A DNA stretch of 52,850 bases. Source: Pseudomonadota bacterium (GTDB lineage: Bacteria > Pseudomonadota > Alphaproteobacteria > Azospirillales > Azospirillaceae). The stretch lies in NCBI GenBank assembly GCA_023411035.1, contig JAEYPE010000184.1, forward strand, positions 1 to 52,850, written 5' to 3'. Shown piece after piece: positions 14,952-26,050 of the stretch; position 1 is the first letter of the stretch; the number at the start of each line of letters is the position of its first letter. The translations under genes and the position numbers were made by a program. The notes beneath the pieces were generated by a model. It was not told where the DNA came from, did not search any database, and worked only from the letters and a program-made list of their open reading frames with translations.

Positions 14952-16703
14952 TCACTCCGTCTTCAGCGCCAGGGCGGCGGCGCTTTCGGCGGGCGGAGCG
15001 CTCGGCAAAACGATGCTCACCACAGTGCCCTCCCCGGCGACGCTGCTCAGCTCCAGCCGCCCACCATGGGCTTCCACGAAACGCTTGGCGAGCGGCAGCC
15101 CAAGACCGGTGCCGGACTGCGCCTTGGTCATGTAGCTGTTCACCTGACGGAAGGGTTCCAGCGCGATCTGGATATCCTCCGGCGACATGCCGATGCCGGA
15201 ATCGGCGATGGTCAGCGCCACGCTGCCATCCTCCCGACGCGCCGCCTCCGCCCGGACGCGGCCACCCGCCGGGGTGAACTTTATGGCGTTGGACAGCAGA
15301 TTCAGAACGGCCTGCCGCAGCCGGACGGTGTCGGCAATCACGGTCAGGCCCCGTTCGACGAGTTCCCCCTCCATCCGCACGCCCTTCCGATCGGCCACCG
15401 CCTCCATCAGATCCAGGCACTCGCCCAGCAGGACGGTGATCGGCACCGGCTCCGGATACAGCTCCAGCCGCCCCGCCTCGACCTTCGCCATGTCCAACAC
15501 GTCGTTGACCAGCGACAGCAGATGCTGGCCGGAAGCGTGGATGCTGGCGATGTACTCCTGGTGCTTGGGCGGGCTGGGGCCGAACAGACCGGACAGCAGC
15601 GCCTCGCTGAAACCGATGATCGCGTTCAGCGGGGTGCGCAGTTCGTGGCTCATGTTGGCGAGGAATTCGGACTTGGCCCGGTTGGCGGCCTCCGCATGCT
15701 CCTTTTCCGCCTCCAGCCGGCGGCGCTGCTCCACCAGCATGGCCTCGCGGGCCTCACGTGCCTCGCCCTCCGCGTGACGGCGGCGGCGAACGTGGCGCGT
15801 CACCACCAGGGACAGCACCAGCGTTGCCAGACCGGCCCCCGCCGCACCGACCAGGATTGTGGCGCGTGTCCGGTTCAACTGAGCGCTGATCTGCTCGAAC
15901 GGCACGGCCACGATGATGGACCAACCGGTCTGCTGCGACTGGTGGACGAGCATCAACGCCTCCTGCCCGTCCCGCGTCGTCGCCTTGAACAGACCCGGTT
16001 GCTGCCCCATCAGCCGGGGCGCCAGTTGGTCCGTCACTTTATACCCCACATGCCGCTCGGGATCGCGGGATCTTGCAGCAATGAGCAGGGCCGGGTCCAC
16101 GACCGACACCGTCCAGGCCGGCGGTATTCCCGACCCGCGCAGCAAGCCGTCCAGCCCATCCAGCCCGACCGCGAGCGACAGGACATGGCGGACCGGCTGG
16201 TCGGGCCCGCCCTCCAAATCCAGGATCGGCGCGCGGACGATCAAAGCCGGACGCCCCGGCGGCCCACCCGGAGGCAGCACCCCGCCGACGACCGTCCGGC
16301 GCGTGGCGGCGACCTTTCGTGTCACGTCGTCCAGCCGCGGCGGCGGAAGCTGAACGCCCAATGGGAACTGGGTGTGAAAGCGGAAGGACAGGCTGTCGAC
16401 CTCCACCAGTCCGATCGCCAACCAGCCCGGCTGGCTGCGCACCGCCTCAAGCGCTTGGGATTTCAGCACCGACAGATCGCCCACGGTGTCGCGGCCCAAC
16501 GACGCCAGAAGCTCCAGCGGACGGGCCTTGCTTTCCAGTTCCCGGTCGATGGCGACCATCACGGAGCGCGCCTGCGCCGCCAGTTCCGCGGCCAGCACGT
16601 CCTGCTGCCTGATATCCAGAATCCAGACCACGACCGCCAGGAACAACAGCAGCGGGGCGATGGCGGCAAGCCCCAGGCCAAGCGTCGATGAGGGCAGGCG
16701 CAT
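14952..16703 (-). CDS. Membrane sensor histidine kinase (Cache-like sensor)
   Basis: 583 residues. A first membrane helix (about 8–30) and a second near 295–315 enclose a periplasmic Cache-like sensing region. A short charged coiled coil then leads to HisKA with the phospho-accepting H353 in NMSHELRTPLNAIIGFSEAL. The HATPase domain shows LLSNAIKFTP (N box), IADSGIGM (G1) and SGTGLGLPLAKRFVEAHGG (G2). No receiver domain, and no response regulator lies next to it, so it is an orphan kinase. The start MRLPSSTLGLGLAA follows CGGAGAG. Confidence 0.92.
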   Translation of the reverse strand: MRLPSSTLGLGLAAIAPLLLFLAVVVWILDIRQQDVLAAELAAQARSVMVAIDRELESKARPLELLASLGRDTVGDLSVLKSQALEAVRSQPGWLAIGLVEVDSLSFRFHTQFPLGVQLPPPRLDDVTRKVAATRRTVVGGVLPPGGPPGRPALIVRAPILDLEGGPDQPVRHVLSLAVGLDGLDGLLRGSGIPPAWTVSVVDPALLIAARSRDPERHVGYKVTDQLAPRLMGQQPGLFKATTRDGQEALMLVHQSQQTGWSIIVAVPFEQISAQLNRTRATILVGAAGAGLATLVLSLVVTRHVRRRRHAEGEAREAREAMLVEQRRRLEAEKEHAEAANRAKSEFLANMSHELRTPLNAIIGFSEALLSGLFGPSPPKHQEYIASIHASGQHLLSLVNDVLDMAKVEAGRLELYPEPVPITVLLGECLDLMEAVADRKGVRMEGELVERGLTVIADTVRLRQAVLNLLSNAIKFTPAGGRVRAEAARREDGSVALTIADSGIGMSPEDIQIALEPFRQVNSYMTKAQSGTGLGLPLAKRFVEAHGGRLELSSVAGEGTVVSIVLPSAPPAESAAALALKTE

Positions 16704-17092
16704 GACGCTCTCCGACCGTTGACAGGAACGGGCTCGCTCTGGGTGATGCAGCCGAAAGCCGAATGTATCCGTTGGCGATTGTAGTAGTCTACGATGGAAC
16801 CGAACAGGTCCCGTTTGGCAGCCGCGCATATCGGACAGCACTGCTGGCGGACAGGCTCCGTGCGTTACGCGCGCCCGGCGTAGATCGACCGTCCGCAGCG
16901 AACGCACGACGCGCGTCCATCCGGCGAGCGGAACGACATCAGAGGCATCCACGCAGGAAGACACATTCCGCAGCGGTGCTTTATGATGTATGGGCGGAGG
17001 ATATCAGGACCTCGGCGTGCATCACATGCGTGTGACACAGCACTTTTCGAGGCTATCTGGAAAGTGAGCCATCTCAACCGCTTAGCGGGAGG
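16704..17092. other. Intergenic region between tRNA-Glu and the kinase gene
   Basis: 389 bases with no protein or RNA gene that can be supported. It should hold the kinase promoter; no consensus promoter is clear. Confidence 0.35.
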
Positions 17093-17168
17093 TGGCGTCC
17101 CCAAGGGGATTCGAACCCCTGTCGCCGCCGTGAAAGGGCGGTGTCCTAGGCCTCTAGACGATGGGGAC
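17093..17168 (-). tRNA. tRNA-Glu (anticodon UUC)
   Basis: On the minus strand the 76-base gene starts GTCCCCATCGTCTAGAGG and ends TGGGGACGCCA. The acceptor stem (GTCCCCA/TGGGGAC) pairs fully and CCA is encoded. The anticodon loop CTTTCAC gives anticodon TTC, and the T-loop GGTTCGAATCC is canonical. It lies downstream of recJ on the same strand. No integrase or duplicated 3' end is seen nearby. Confidence 0.97.
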
Positions 17169-17280
17169 GTCGTTGGCGTGGCGGGATTACTAAAGGGATA
17201 GCGGGCTCTGCGCAAGCGTTTTTTCCAAAGCCTCCCTACCCCGTTCGTGTATACCCCCTATGCGCTGATTTTGTTTGCAT

Positions 17281-19080
17281 TCATGCGGTTTTCGAGGGTG
17301 CCGCATCGTCGATCAGAAGCTGGACTCCCTCCGCCCCGTTCCAACGGTCGATGCGCAGAACGCCCGCGATGTGGAAGGGCGACCCGCGGCCCATCAGCAG
17401 GGCTTTTCCCATCTCGCCATCCAGCGCGCGGAAGGCGATGGCCTTCAGCCGGGCGCCGTCGTTGCCTTGAAGAATGCAGCGGACGTGATTCGCCCCGACC
17501 ACGTCCGCCCGCACCACGCGGGCGTCGGTGACGGCGAAGCGCGGCTCCGCGTTGCCGGTCCCGAAGGGGCCGAGTTGGTTCAGGCGGTCCACCAGGGCGG
17601 AGTTCGCCGCCCCCACGGCCAGCGCGCCGTCCAGTTCCAGCGTCGGCACCAACGGCGCGGCAGCCACCTGCTCGGCAACGCGGCTGGTCAGGAATTCCTG
17701 AAGGGCGGCCATCTTGTCCCCGGCGACGGTGAAGCCCGCGGCCATGCGGTGCCCGCCGCCAGCCAGCAGCAGCCCCTCCTGCCGCGCGGCGATCACCGCC
17801 GCCCCCAGATCGACCCCGCGCACCGACCGGCCCGATGCCTTGCCGATCACCGTGCCGTCCGCGGCCTTCTCCAGAGCGATGACACAGGCGGGGCGGCTGT
17901 AGCGCTCCTTCAGGCGGCTGGCGACGATGCCGATCACGCCGGGGTGCCAGCCCTCCCCCGCCACGAAGACCAGTTCGGCCAGTTCCTCCGCGTGCTCCTC
18001 CAGCCGCGCCATGGCGTCCTCGAGAACGCCCTGCTCCACCGTGCGGCGTTCGGCGTTGTGGGCCTCCAGCTTTTGGGCCAGTTCCATGGCTTCCATGGGA
18101 TCGTCGGTGGAGAGCAGCCGCGCGCCGAGGTCCGACGCGCCGACACGCCCGCCCGCGTTGACCCGCGGACCGAGCACGAAGCCGGCATGGTAGGCGTCCG
18201 GCTTCTCCTTCACTCCGGCGATGTCGGCGAGAGCGGACAGGCCGGGGTTGGAGCGCCGGGCCATGACCTTCAGCCCCTGCGCCACCAACGCCCGGTTCAG
18301 TCCGGTCAGAGGCACCACGTCGCACACCGTCCCCAGCGCCACGAGATCCAGCCAGTCCATCAGGTTCGGCTCGTTGCGGCCCGTGTAGAATCCGGCCTTG
18401 CGCAACGCCCGGTTCACCGCCACCACGGCCAGGAAGGTGACCCCCGCCGCACACAGCGTGCGGTATGTGCCGTCCTCGTCCAGCCGGTTCGGGTTGACCA
18501 GAGCGACCGCGGGCGGCAGCCGCGGTTCCGCCGCATGATGGTCCAGCACCACCACGTCCAGCCCGGCCTCCGCCGCCGCCTCCAGCGCCGCGAAGGCGGA
18601 GATGCCGCAGTCCACCGTCACCACCAGCCGCACACCCTCGGCCTTCAGCCGCAGCAGCGCCGGGCCGTTGGGACCGTAGCCCTCCTTCAAACGGTCGGGC
18701 ACATAGATTCGCAGATCCGCCCCCACCGCCCGGAAGAAGCGCCGCAACAGCGCGGAGGAGGTCGCGCCGTCCACGTCGTAATCGCCGAAGACGGCCACCG
18801 GCTCCCCGTCCATGACGGCGCGTGCAATGCGCTCCGCCGCCGTGTCCATGTCCTTGAAACGGGAGGGGTCGGGCAGCAGCGCCTTCAGGGTCGGATTGAG
18901 GAAGCCGTCGCAGGCGTCCTCCGTCACTCCGCGGGCGGCCAGGACGCGCCCGACGATCTCCGGCAGCCCCCGCCCCTGCGCCAGCCCCCAGGCCAGCCGC
19001 TCGTCATAGGGCCGCGCCTGCCAGCGCTTGCCGGACAGGGAATGGGCGACGTTCAGGAAGGGGGGAACGGTGTCGGTCAT
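17281..19080 (-). CDS. recJ: Single-stranded-DNA-specific exonuclease RecJ
   Basis: A 599-residue 5'-3' exonuclease of DNA recombination and mismatch repair. DHH-superfamily motifs are intact: FGDYDVDG (D100, D102, D104), the namesake DHH at 180–182 (VVLDHHAAE), and the DHHA1 motif GGHRMAAGFTV in the C-terminal half. An OB-fold-like end follows. The start MTDTVPPFLNVAHSLSGKRW at 19080 matches family length; the frame stays open upstream, but those residues look non-coding. In many alphaproteobacteria recJ directly follows glpX; here gldA stands between them. Confidence 0.95.
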   Translation of the reverse strand: MTDTVPPFLNVAHSLSGKRWQARPYDERLAWGLAQGRGLPEIVGRVLAARGVTEDACDGFLNPTLKALLPDPSRFKDMDTAAERIARAVMDGEPVAVFGDYDVDGATSSALLRRFFRAVGADLRIYVPDRLKEGYGPNGPALLRLKAEGVRLVVTVDCGISAFAALEAAAEAGLDVVVLDHHAAEPRLPPAVALVNPNRLDEDGTYRTLCAAGVTFLAVVAVNRALRKAGFYTGRNEPNLMDWLDLVALGTVCDVVPLTGLNRALVAQGLKVMARRSNPGLSALADIAGVKEKPDAYHAGFVLGPRVNAGGRVGASDLGARLLSTDDPMEAMELAQKLEAHNAERRTVEQGVLEDAMARLEEHAEELAELVFVAGEGWHPGVIGIVASRLKERYSRPACVIALEKAADGTVIGKASGRSVRGVDLGAAVIAARQEGLLLAGGGHRMAAGFTVAGDKMAALQEFLTSRVAEQVAAAPLVPTLELDGALAVGAANSALVDRLNQLGPFGTGNAEPRFAVTDARVVRADVVGANHVRCILQGNDGARLKAIAFRALDGEMGKALLMGRGSPFHIAGVLRIDRWNGAEGVQLLIDDAAPSKTA

Positions 19081-19291
19081 GCTGCCCAGGGTGCCACGGA
19101 TCGGAAGGCGGAACCCATAGCAGATGGAGGACAACCGGGCCAGCGGATGGGGTCGGCCGATCGCGCGCTTCACCCTATCGCCGTGCGCAAAAGTGGAAAA
19201 AGCCATTGCTGCGCCGCAACTTGAGGCAGATCATTGCGGCTGGAAACGAGTCTTGCTCCACTGCGGTCAGCAATCCGCGGAGGAGGGAAGC

Positions 19292-20386
19292 ATGATCACC
19301 ACCGCGATCTTTCCGGCCCGTTACGTCCAGGGCAACGGCGCCCTCGACGGTCTGGGCGAGGATCTGGCCCGGTTGGGCAAAAAGGCACTGGCCGTCACCG
19401 ACAGCTTTGTTCTGAAGACGCTGAAAGGCCGGCTGGCAGACGCCGCCGCCGGGCGCGTCGAGATGAATGTTCAGGAATTTCGGGGCGAATGCTCCGATGA
19501 GGAAATCGAGCGGCTGACCGGCCTCGCCCGCGCCATGCAGGCCGACGTCGTGGTCGGCATCGGCGGCGGCAAGGCGCTCGACACCGCCAAGGCGGTCGCC
19601 CACGCGCTGGACGCGCGGACCGCCATCGTCCCAACGCTCGCCTCCACCGACGCGCCGTGCAGCGCCCTGTCGGTGATCTACACGCCGGAAGGCGCTTTCA
19701 AGCGCTACCTCGTGCTGCCGCGCAACCCCGACCTCGTGCTGGTCGATACGGGCGTGGTGGCGAGCGCGCCGGTGCGCTTCCTGGTGTCCGGCATGGGCGA
19801 CGCCCTGTCCACATGGTTCGAGGCGGAGGACTGCCGTATCAAGCGCGGCGGCAACATGACCGGGCGCGTCGGCCCGATGACCGCCTTCGCGCTGGCCCGG
19901 CTGTGCTACGACACGCTGCTGGACTATGGCGTGCTCGCCAAATCGGCCTGCGAGCAGGGCGTGGTCACCCCAGCGCTGGAGCGCATCGTGGAGGCCAACA
20001 CGCTGCTGAGCGGGCTGGGCTTCGAAAGCGGCGGGCTGGCGGCGGCGCACGCCGTGCACAACGGCCTGACCGCGCTGGAGGAAACGCACCATTACTGGCA
20101 CGGCGAGAAGGTCGCCTTCGGCACCCTCACCATGCTGATCCTGAGCGACCGGCCGCCGGCGGTGCTGGACGAGGTGTATGGCTTCTGCCAGGCCGTGGGT
20201 CTGCCGACGACTTTGGCCGATATCGGCCTTGCCGGCGTATCGGACGAGCGGCTGCTGCTGGCCGCCGAGCGGGCCTGCGCGGAGGGCGAGACCATCCACA
20301 ACGAGCCCCACGAGGTCACCCCGCAGCGCGTGCTCGCCGCCATGAAGGCCGCCGATGCCGAAGGCCGCCGCAGGAAGGGGCCGTAA
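19292..20386 (+). CDS. gldA: Glycerol dehydrogenase (NAD+)
   Basis: A 364-residue zinc-dependent polyol dehydrogenase that oxidises glycerol to dihydroxyacetone. The nucleotide site is GIGGGKALDTAKA (residues 89–101). Zinc ligands D170, H253 and H270 fall almost exactly at the positions known for Bacillus GldA (173, 256, 274). Start ATG 19292 has GGAGGAGGGAAG just upstream. It runs opposite to its neighbours recJ and glpX and ends at a two-way terminator shared with glpX. Its dihydroxyacetone product feeds triose phosphates, which GlpX helps convert back to hexose, so the neighbours may be functionally linked. Confidence 0.94.
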   Translation: MITTAIFPARYVQGNGALDGLGEDLARLGKKALAVTDSFVLKTLKGRLADAAAGRVEMNVQEFRGECSDEEIERLTGLARAMQADVVVGIGGGKALDTAKAVAHALDARTAIVPTLASTDAPCSALSVIYTPEGAFKRYLVLPRNPDLVLVDTGVVASAPVRFLVSGMGDALSTWFEAEDCRIKRGGNMTGRVGPMTAFALARLCYDTLLDYGVLAKSACEQGVVTPALERIVEANTLLSGLGFESGGLAAAHAVHNGLTALEETHHYWHGEKVAFGTLTMLILSDRPPAVLDEVYGFCQAVGLPTTLADIGLAGVSDERLLLAAERACAEGETIHNEPHEVTPQRVLAAMKAADAEGRRRKGP

Positions 20387-20416
20387 CGGCGAAACGAAGC
20401 TGTAACGGCGAATGCG

Positions 20417-20455
20417 AAAAGGGGCGCGCGGCATTCCACCGCGCGCCCCTTTTTC
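20417..20455. terminator. Bidirectional terminator between gldA and glpX
   Basis: AAAAGGGGCGCGCGG … CCGCGCGCCCCTTTTT, an uninterrupted GC stem with A-run and T-run on its two sides, serving both convergent genes. Confidence 0.92.
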
Positions 20456-20466
20456 GTTTACCAACC

Positions 20467-21459
20467 TTACTTGACGGTCGGCTTGCGCTGCAGGTTGTGG
20501 TGCGCCTCGACGTAGCGCACGGTGCCCGACTTGGAGCGCATGATGACCGAATGGGTCACCGCACCGCCGGGGTAGCGGCGCACGCCGCGCAGCATGGCGC
20601 CGTCGGTCACGCCGGTGGCGGCGAACATGACGTTGCCGCTGGCCAGCTCGGTCAGGCTGTACTTCTTGTTGAGGTCCTTGACGCCCCAGCGGGCGGCGCG
20701 GGCGCGCTCGTCGTCGTTGCGGAACAGCAGACGGCCCTGGAACTGACCGCCAATGCAGCGCAGCGCCGCCGCGGCCAGAACGCCTTCCGGCGCGCCGCCG
20801 GAGCCGACATACATGTCCACGCCGGTGCCGGCCTGGCTGGTGGCGATCACGCCCGACACGTCGCCGTCGTTGATCAGCATGATCCGCGCGCCAGCTTCAC
20901 GGACGCGGGCGATCAGTTCGGCGTGGCGCGGACGGTTCAGGATGCAGACCAGCAACTCCTGCACCTCGGTGCCCTTGGCCTTGGCCAGAGCCTTCAGGTT
21001 GTTGACCGGCGTCTCGTCCAGATCGACCACGCCTTCCGGCAGGCCGGAACCGACGGCGATCTTGTCCATGTAGACGTCCGGGGCGTTCAGGAACCCGCCC
21101 TCGTCCGCCATGGCGATGACGGCCAGCGAGTTCGGGCCGCCGGTGGCGCAGATGGTGGTGCCTTCCAGCGGGTCGAGCGCGATGTCCACCTTCGGTCCAC
21201 GGCCGATGCCGGCGCCGACCTTCTCGCCGATGTAGAGCATGGGCGCCTCGTCGCGCTCGCCCTCGCCGATCACGACGGTGCCGTCGATGTAGAGGGTGTT
21301 GAGCGCCTGGCGCATGGCGTCGACCGCGGCCTGGTCGGCAAGCTTCTCGTCACCGCGGCCCATCAGCAGCGACGCGGACAGCGCGGCGGCCTCGGTGACG
21401 CGGACGGCTTCCAGAGCCAGGTTCCGGTCCATACCGGACAGGTCGACATGAACGGACAT
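20467..21459 (-). CDS. glpX: Class II fructose-1,6-bisphosphatase
   Basis: A 330-residue gluconeogenic phosphatase of the GlpX type (lithium-sensitive phosphatase fold). Metal and substrate motifs include VVIGEGERDEAPMLYIGE (about 63–80), DPLEGTT (97–103) and GSGGAPEGVLAAAALRC. It hydrolyses fructose 1,6-bisphosphate; some homologues also use sedoheptulose bisphosphate. ATG 21459 has GGGGGAG upstream. It is the last gene of the aminotransferase–hom–glpX operon (43 bases after hom). Confidence 0.96.
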   Translation of the reverse strand: MSVHVDLSGMDRNLALEAVRVTEAAALSASLLMGRGDEKLADQAAVDAMRQALNTLYIDGTVVIGEGERDEAPMLYIGEKVGAGIGRGPKVDIALDPLEGTTICATGGPNSLAVIAMADEGGFLNAPDVYMDKIAVGSGLPEGVVDLDETPVNNLKALAKAKGTEVQELLVCILNRPRHAELIARVREAGARIMLINDGDVSGVIATSQAGTGVDMYVGSGGAPEGVLAAAALRCIGGQFQGRLLFRNDDERARAARWGVKDLNKKYSLTELASGNVMFAATGVTDGAMLRGVRRYPGGAVTHSVIMRSKSGTVRYVEAHHNLQRKPTVK

Positions 21460-21502
21460 GTTGTTCTCCCCCGAATCGATGCTCGGTTCTACTATGGTTC
21501 GG

Positions 21503-22809
21503 TCAAAACTGTTCGATGCGGATCATGCGCGGAGGCTCCAGAACAGCCTCCTTCGCCGCGATGGTCGCCAGAGCCCGCTGCATGGCCGCCTCGTCGGTGT
21601 CGTGGGTGGTCAGGACCACCGGCACCGCTTCGCCGGGGGCACGCCCGCGCTGCAGGAACTGCTCCATGGAGACGTTCTGGTCGCGCATGGCCGCCGCGAC
21701 ATCCGCTATCACGCCGGGCCGGTCCACGACCATCAGGCGTACGTAGTAAGCCCCCCGGCGGGCCTCCATCGGCGACGGCTGCGCTTCGGAAAGCTGGGCC
21801 GCGGGCACGCCGAAGGTGGGGGTGGAGCGCCCGCGGGCCACGTCGATCAGGTCGGCGACGACGGCGGAGGCGGTCGGCCCCTCCCCCGCGCCGCGGCCCA
21901 CGAACAGCACGCGGTCCACGAAATCGCCATGGGCGACCACGGCGTTGAACACGCCGTCGACCGCTGCGATGGGGGCCGACTTCGGCACCATGCAGGGGTG
22001 CACGCGCTGTTCGATCCCGTGATCGGTGCGGCGGGCGATGCCCAGCAGCTTGATCCGGTACCCCAGCGCGTCGGCATAGTCGAAGTCCACCGCCGAGACG
22101 TGGCGGATGCCTTCCACATGGACGCTCTTGAAGTCCACCGGCGTGCCGAAGGCCACCGAGGTCAGGATCGCCAGCTTGTGCGCCGCGTCCACGCCGTCGA
22201 TGTCGAAGCTCGGGTCAGCCTCGGCGTAGCCCAGCTTCTGCGCGTCGGCCAGCACGTCCGCGAAATCGCGGCCCGTGGTGCGCATCTCCGTCAGGATGTA
22301 GTTGCAGGTGCCGTTCAGGATGCCGTGCACCTCCGACACCCGGTTGCCCGCCAGCCCTTCGCGCAGCCCCTTGATGATCGGGATGCCGCCGGCCACCGCC
22401 GCCTCGAAGCCGATGGCGAGGCCCTTGGCCTCCGCCTTCGCCGCGAGCGCGGTGCCATGATGGGCGAGCAGCGCCTTGTTGGCGGTGACGACGTGGCGTC
22501 CCCGCTCCAGCGCCAGCTCGACGGTTTCCTTCGCCGGACCTTCGGACCCGCCGATCAGCTCGACCACCACATCCACGCCGGGATGGGCGGCCAGAGCCAC
22601 CGGGTCGTCATACCATTCGGCCTTCGACAGATCGACGCCGCGGTCCTTGCCGCGCGAGCGGGCGCTGACCGCCACCACCTCGATGCGGCGGCCGCAGCGC
22701 TGCTCGATCAGGTCGGCCTGCCGCTCCAGAAGTTTCAGAACACCCGCGCCGACCGTGCCCAGGCCCGCGACGGCGATTTTCAGAGGGCCTGCTTTGTGGG
22801 AGTCGGACA

Positions 22810-22810
<1 letters not shown>
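21503..22810 (-). CDS. hom: Homoserine dehydrogenase
   Basis: 435 residues. It reduces aspartate semialdehyde to homoserine, the branch leading to threonine and methionine. The N-terminal NAD(P) site is AVAGLGTVGAGVLKLL, the catalytic domain includes GILNGTCNYILTEM, and the C-terminal ACT domain (about 350–430, from YYVRLMVVDRPGVIADVAAA) indicates feedback control, usually by threonine. Its ATG overlaps the stop of the upstream aminotransferase by one base (TGATG), so the two are translationally coupled. Confidence 0.97.
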
Positions 22811-24084
<1,274 letters not shown>

Positions 24085-24237
24085 GGACGCTCCGAAGCCT
24101 GTCCGGCCACGCCACGAACCCATACCAGCGGACCGGGACCACTTATCTACCGCCCCGCATCCGCAGAAGCGAGGTAAAATTCACGTCCGGCAACTTTCAT
24201 GCACACCCTGCGGCATCCCGGACGCTTCCGGCGCCCT

Positions 24238-25581
24238 TCAGCCCCGCTTGCGGCGGGGATCGCGGCGCTGGTGCAGCGCTTCCTCGATCTCCTCGCCGCC
24301 GGCGCCGACCAGGGCGGCGGGGTCCACGGCGACCTCCAGATCCACCGGCTTGGCCGGGTGCGCCCGCCGGTGCGCCGGCACGCGCAGCAGCGCATAGGAC
24401 AGAACCGCCAGCAGGGCGAAGCCCGTCATGATGGCGGTCATCGCGGTGTAGGGATCGGTGAACAGGGCGGCCACCGCGGAGCCGGCCAGCCCGCCGCCGA
24501 TCTGCATGAAGCCGACCAGCGCCGACGCCGCTCCGGCCATGCGGGGAAAGCCGGCCAGCGCATCGCTGGTGGCGCCCGGCATGACCAGCGCGATGCCGAA
24601 GGCCCAAACCGCGGTCGGTCCCATCACGCTCGCCACCGTCGGTTCGGTGAACAAAGGTGCCAGGATGAAGCCCAGCCCACCCAGGGACACGCAGACCAGC
24701 CCGAACGGAATCAGCCGCATCGCGTCCACCCGGTGCAGCAGCCGCCCCGTCACCGTCGCCCCCAATGTATAGGACCCGGTCTGCAACAGCATGGCGAAGC
24801 CGAAGGCCGTCGGGGTCAGCCCCACCCGATCGATCATCACAAAGGGCAGAAGCGCCGCCAGGGTGTAAAGCCCGCCCAGCGTCAGGCCGACCACCAGTCC
24901 CGCCCGCATGAAGCGCCGGTCGGTCAGCAGGGTGCGGTAGTTGCGCAGCACCGGGCCGGGCCGGGCCGACGAGCGGTCGCGCGTCCGGTTCGTCTCCGCC
25001 GTTCCCAGCGCGAAGACCGTCAGCACGGCGAGCCCGTAGAGCGTCATCACCACGAAGATGGCGTGCCACCCCACCGTGCCCAGGATCACGCCGCCCAGCG
25101 TCGGCGCCACCGCCGGCACCACGGCCAGCATCACCCCGATCAGATTCAGGATGCGCGCCGATTGCAGCCCGGCGAACTGGTCGCGCACGATGGCTCGGGA
25201 GATGGCGATGCCCGCCGCCGCACCGATGCCCTGCAAGGCCCGCCCGGCCAACAGCCATTCGATGCTGCCCGACAAGGCCGCCACCACGCTACCGAGCACA
25301 TAGGCGACGAAGAAGGCCAGAGCCACCGGGCGCCGCCCATAGGCGTCCGACAGCGGCCCGCAAGCGAGCTGGGAAAAGGCGAAGCCGAAGAAATAGACGG
25401 ACAGGGTCAGCTTCAACGCCGACGGGGTGGTCTGGAACGCCTCCACCAGCGTCGGCAGGGCCGGGGTGTAGAGCGCGAGGCTGATCGGCCCCAGCGTGAC
25501 GATCAGCGTCCCGATGACGGCGGTCCGCATCTCCGACATCGCTGGTGCAGGCGCGGGCGCGGGCGGGGAGGCGTGACTCAT
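24238..25581 (-). CDS. Bcr/CflA-family multidrug MFS efflux transporter
   Basis: A 447-residue, twelve-helix inner-membrane drug:proton antiporter. The first helix ends ISLALYTPALPTLVEAF, typical of Bcr/CflA, and motif A is present as GPLSDAYGRRPVALAF. The last 60 residues form a charged cytoplasmic tail (HRRAHPAKPVDLEVAVD…), longer than usual. The start ATG at 25581 overlaps the marR stop (ATGA), so it is coupled to the regulator. Expected role: export of a toxic compound when the MarR protein is relieved. Confidence 0.93.
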   Translation of the reverse strand: MSHASPPAPAPAPAMSEMRTAVIGTLIVTLGPISLALYTPALPTLVEAFQTTPSALKLTLSVYFFGFAFSQLACGPLSDAYGRRPVALAFFVAYVLGSVVAALSGSIEWLLAGRALQGIGAAAGIAISRAIVRDQFAGLQSARILNLIGVMLAVVPAVAPTLGGVILGTVGWHAIFVVMTLYGLAVLTVFALGTAETNRTRDRSSARPGPVLRNYRTLLTDRRFMRAGLVVGLTLGGLYTLAALLPFVMIDRVGLTPTAFGFAMLLQTGSYTLGATVTGRLLHRVDAMRLIPFGLVCVSLGGLGFILAPLFTEPTVASVMGPTAVWAFGIALVMPGATSDALAGFPRMAGAASALVGFMQIGGGLAGSAVAALFTDPYTAMTAIMTGFALLAVLSYALLRVPAHRRAHPAKPVDLEVAVDPAALVGAGGEEIEEALHQRRDPRRKRG

Positions 25582-26045
25582 TGGCCCGCCCCGCCACGGC
25601 CCGGCCCGCCGCTGTCGTCCGCGATCATGCGGTTGCGCAGGCGGGACAGCATGTCCTTGAGTTGAAGAATTTCCTCCGCCGACAGGTCCGCCATGGCCGA
25701 CTCGCGCTCCTTGCGGAACGCCTCGATGACGTGCTGCACCAGCGGCTCGGCCTGCGCGGTCGGACGCACGATCTTGGCACGGCGGTCCGCCGGGTCCGGC
25801 TCGCGCACCACGAGGCCGCGCGCCTCCAACCGGTCCAGGAAGCCGACCAGGGTCATCGGCTCCACCCACATGTGCGTCGCCAGCACGGACTGGCGCGAAC
25901 CGGGGTGGCGGCAGACATAGACGAGCGCCCGCGCCTCCCCCGCCGTGAGGCCGAGCTGCGCGTCGTCCAGGGCACGGTCGAACCGCGCGCGCAGCAGCCG
26001 CGCGCAGTCGATCAGGATCATTCCGAAAGGGGATTCTCCAAGCAT
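25578..26045 (-). CDS. MarR-family transcriptional regulator
   Basis: 155 residues with the MarR winged helix: recognition region SRQSVLATHMWVEPMTLVGF (49–68) followed by RLEARGLVVREPDPADRRAK, the beta-wing with the conserved D-x-R-A/R. It probably represses itself and the efflux gene it overlaps. The ATG at 26045 has no ribosome binding site and lies six bases from a consensus −10 box, so the mRNA may be leaderless; M9 is an alternative start. Confidence 0.92.
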   Translation of the reverse strand: MLGESPFGMILIDCARLLRARFDRALDDAQLGLTAGEARALVYVCRHPGSRQSVLATHMWVEPMTLVGFLDRLEARGLVVREPDPADRRAKIVRPTAQAEPLVQHVIEAFRKERESAMADLSAEEILQLKDMLSRLRNRMIADDSGGPGRGGAGQ

Positions 26046-26050
26046 GGCTT

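Noticed and set aside
16763..17035. 90-codon plus-strand frame between the kinase gene and tRNA-Glu
   Set aside because: No ribosome binding site, Arg-rich translation without domain or hydrophobic pattern.
17093..17168. tRNA-Glu as an integration site for a mobile element
   Set aside because: No integrase, no repeated tRNA 3' end and no change of composition on either side.
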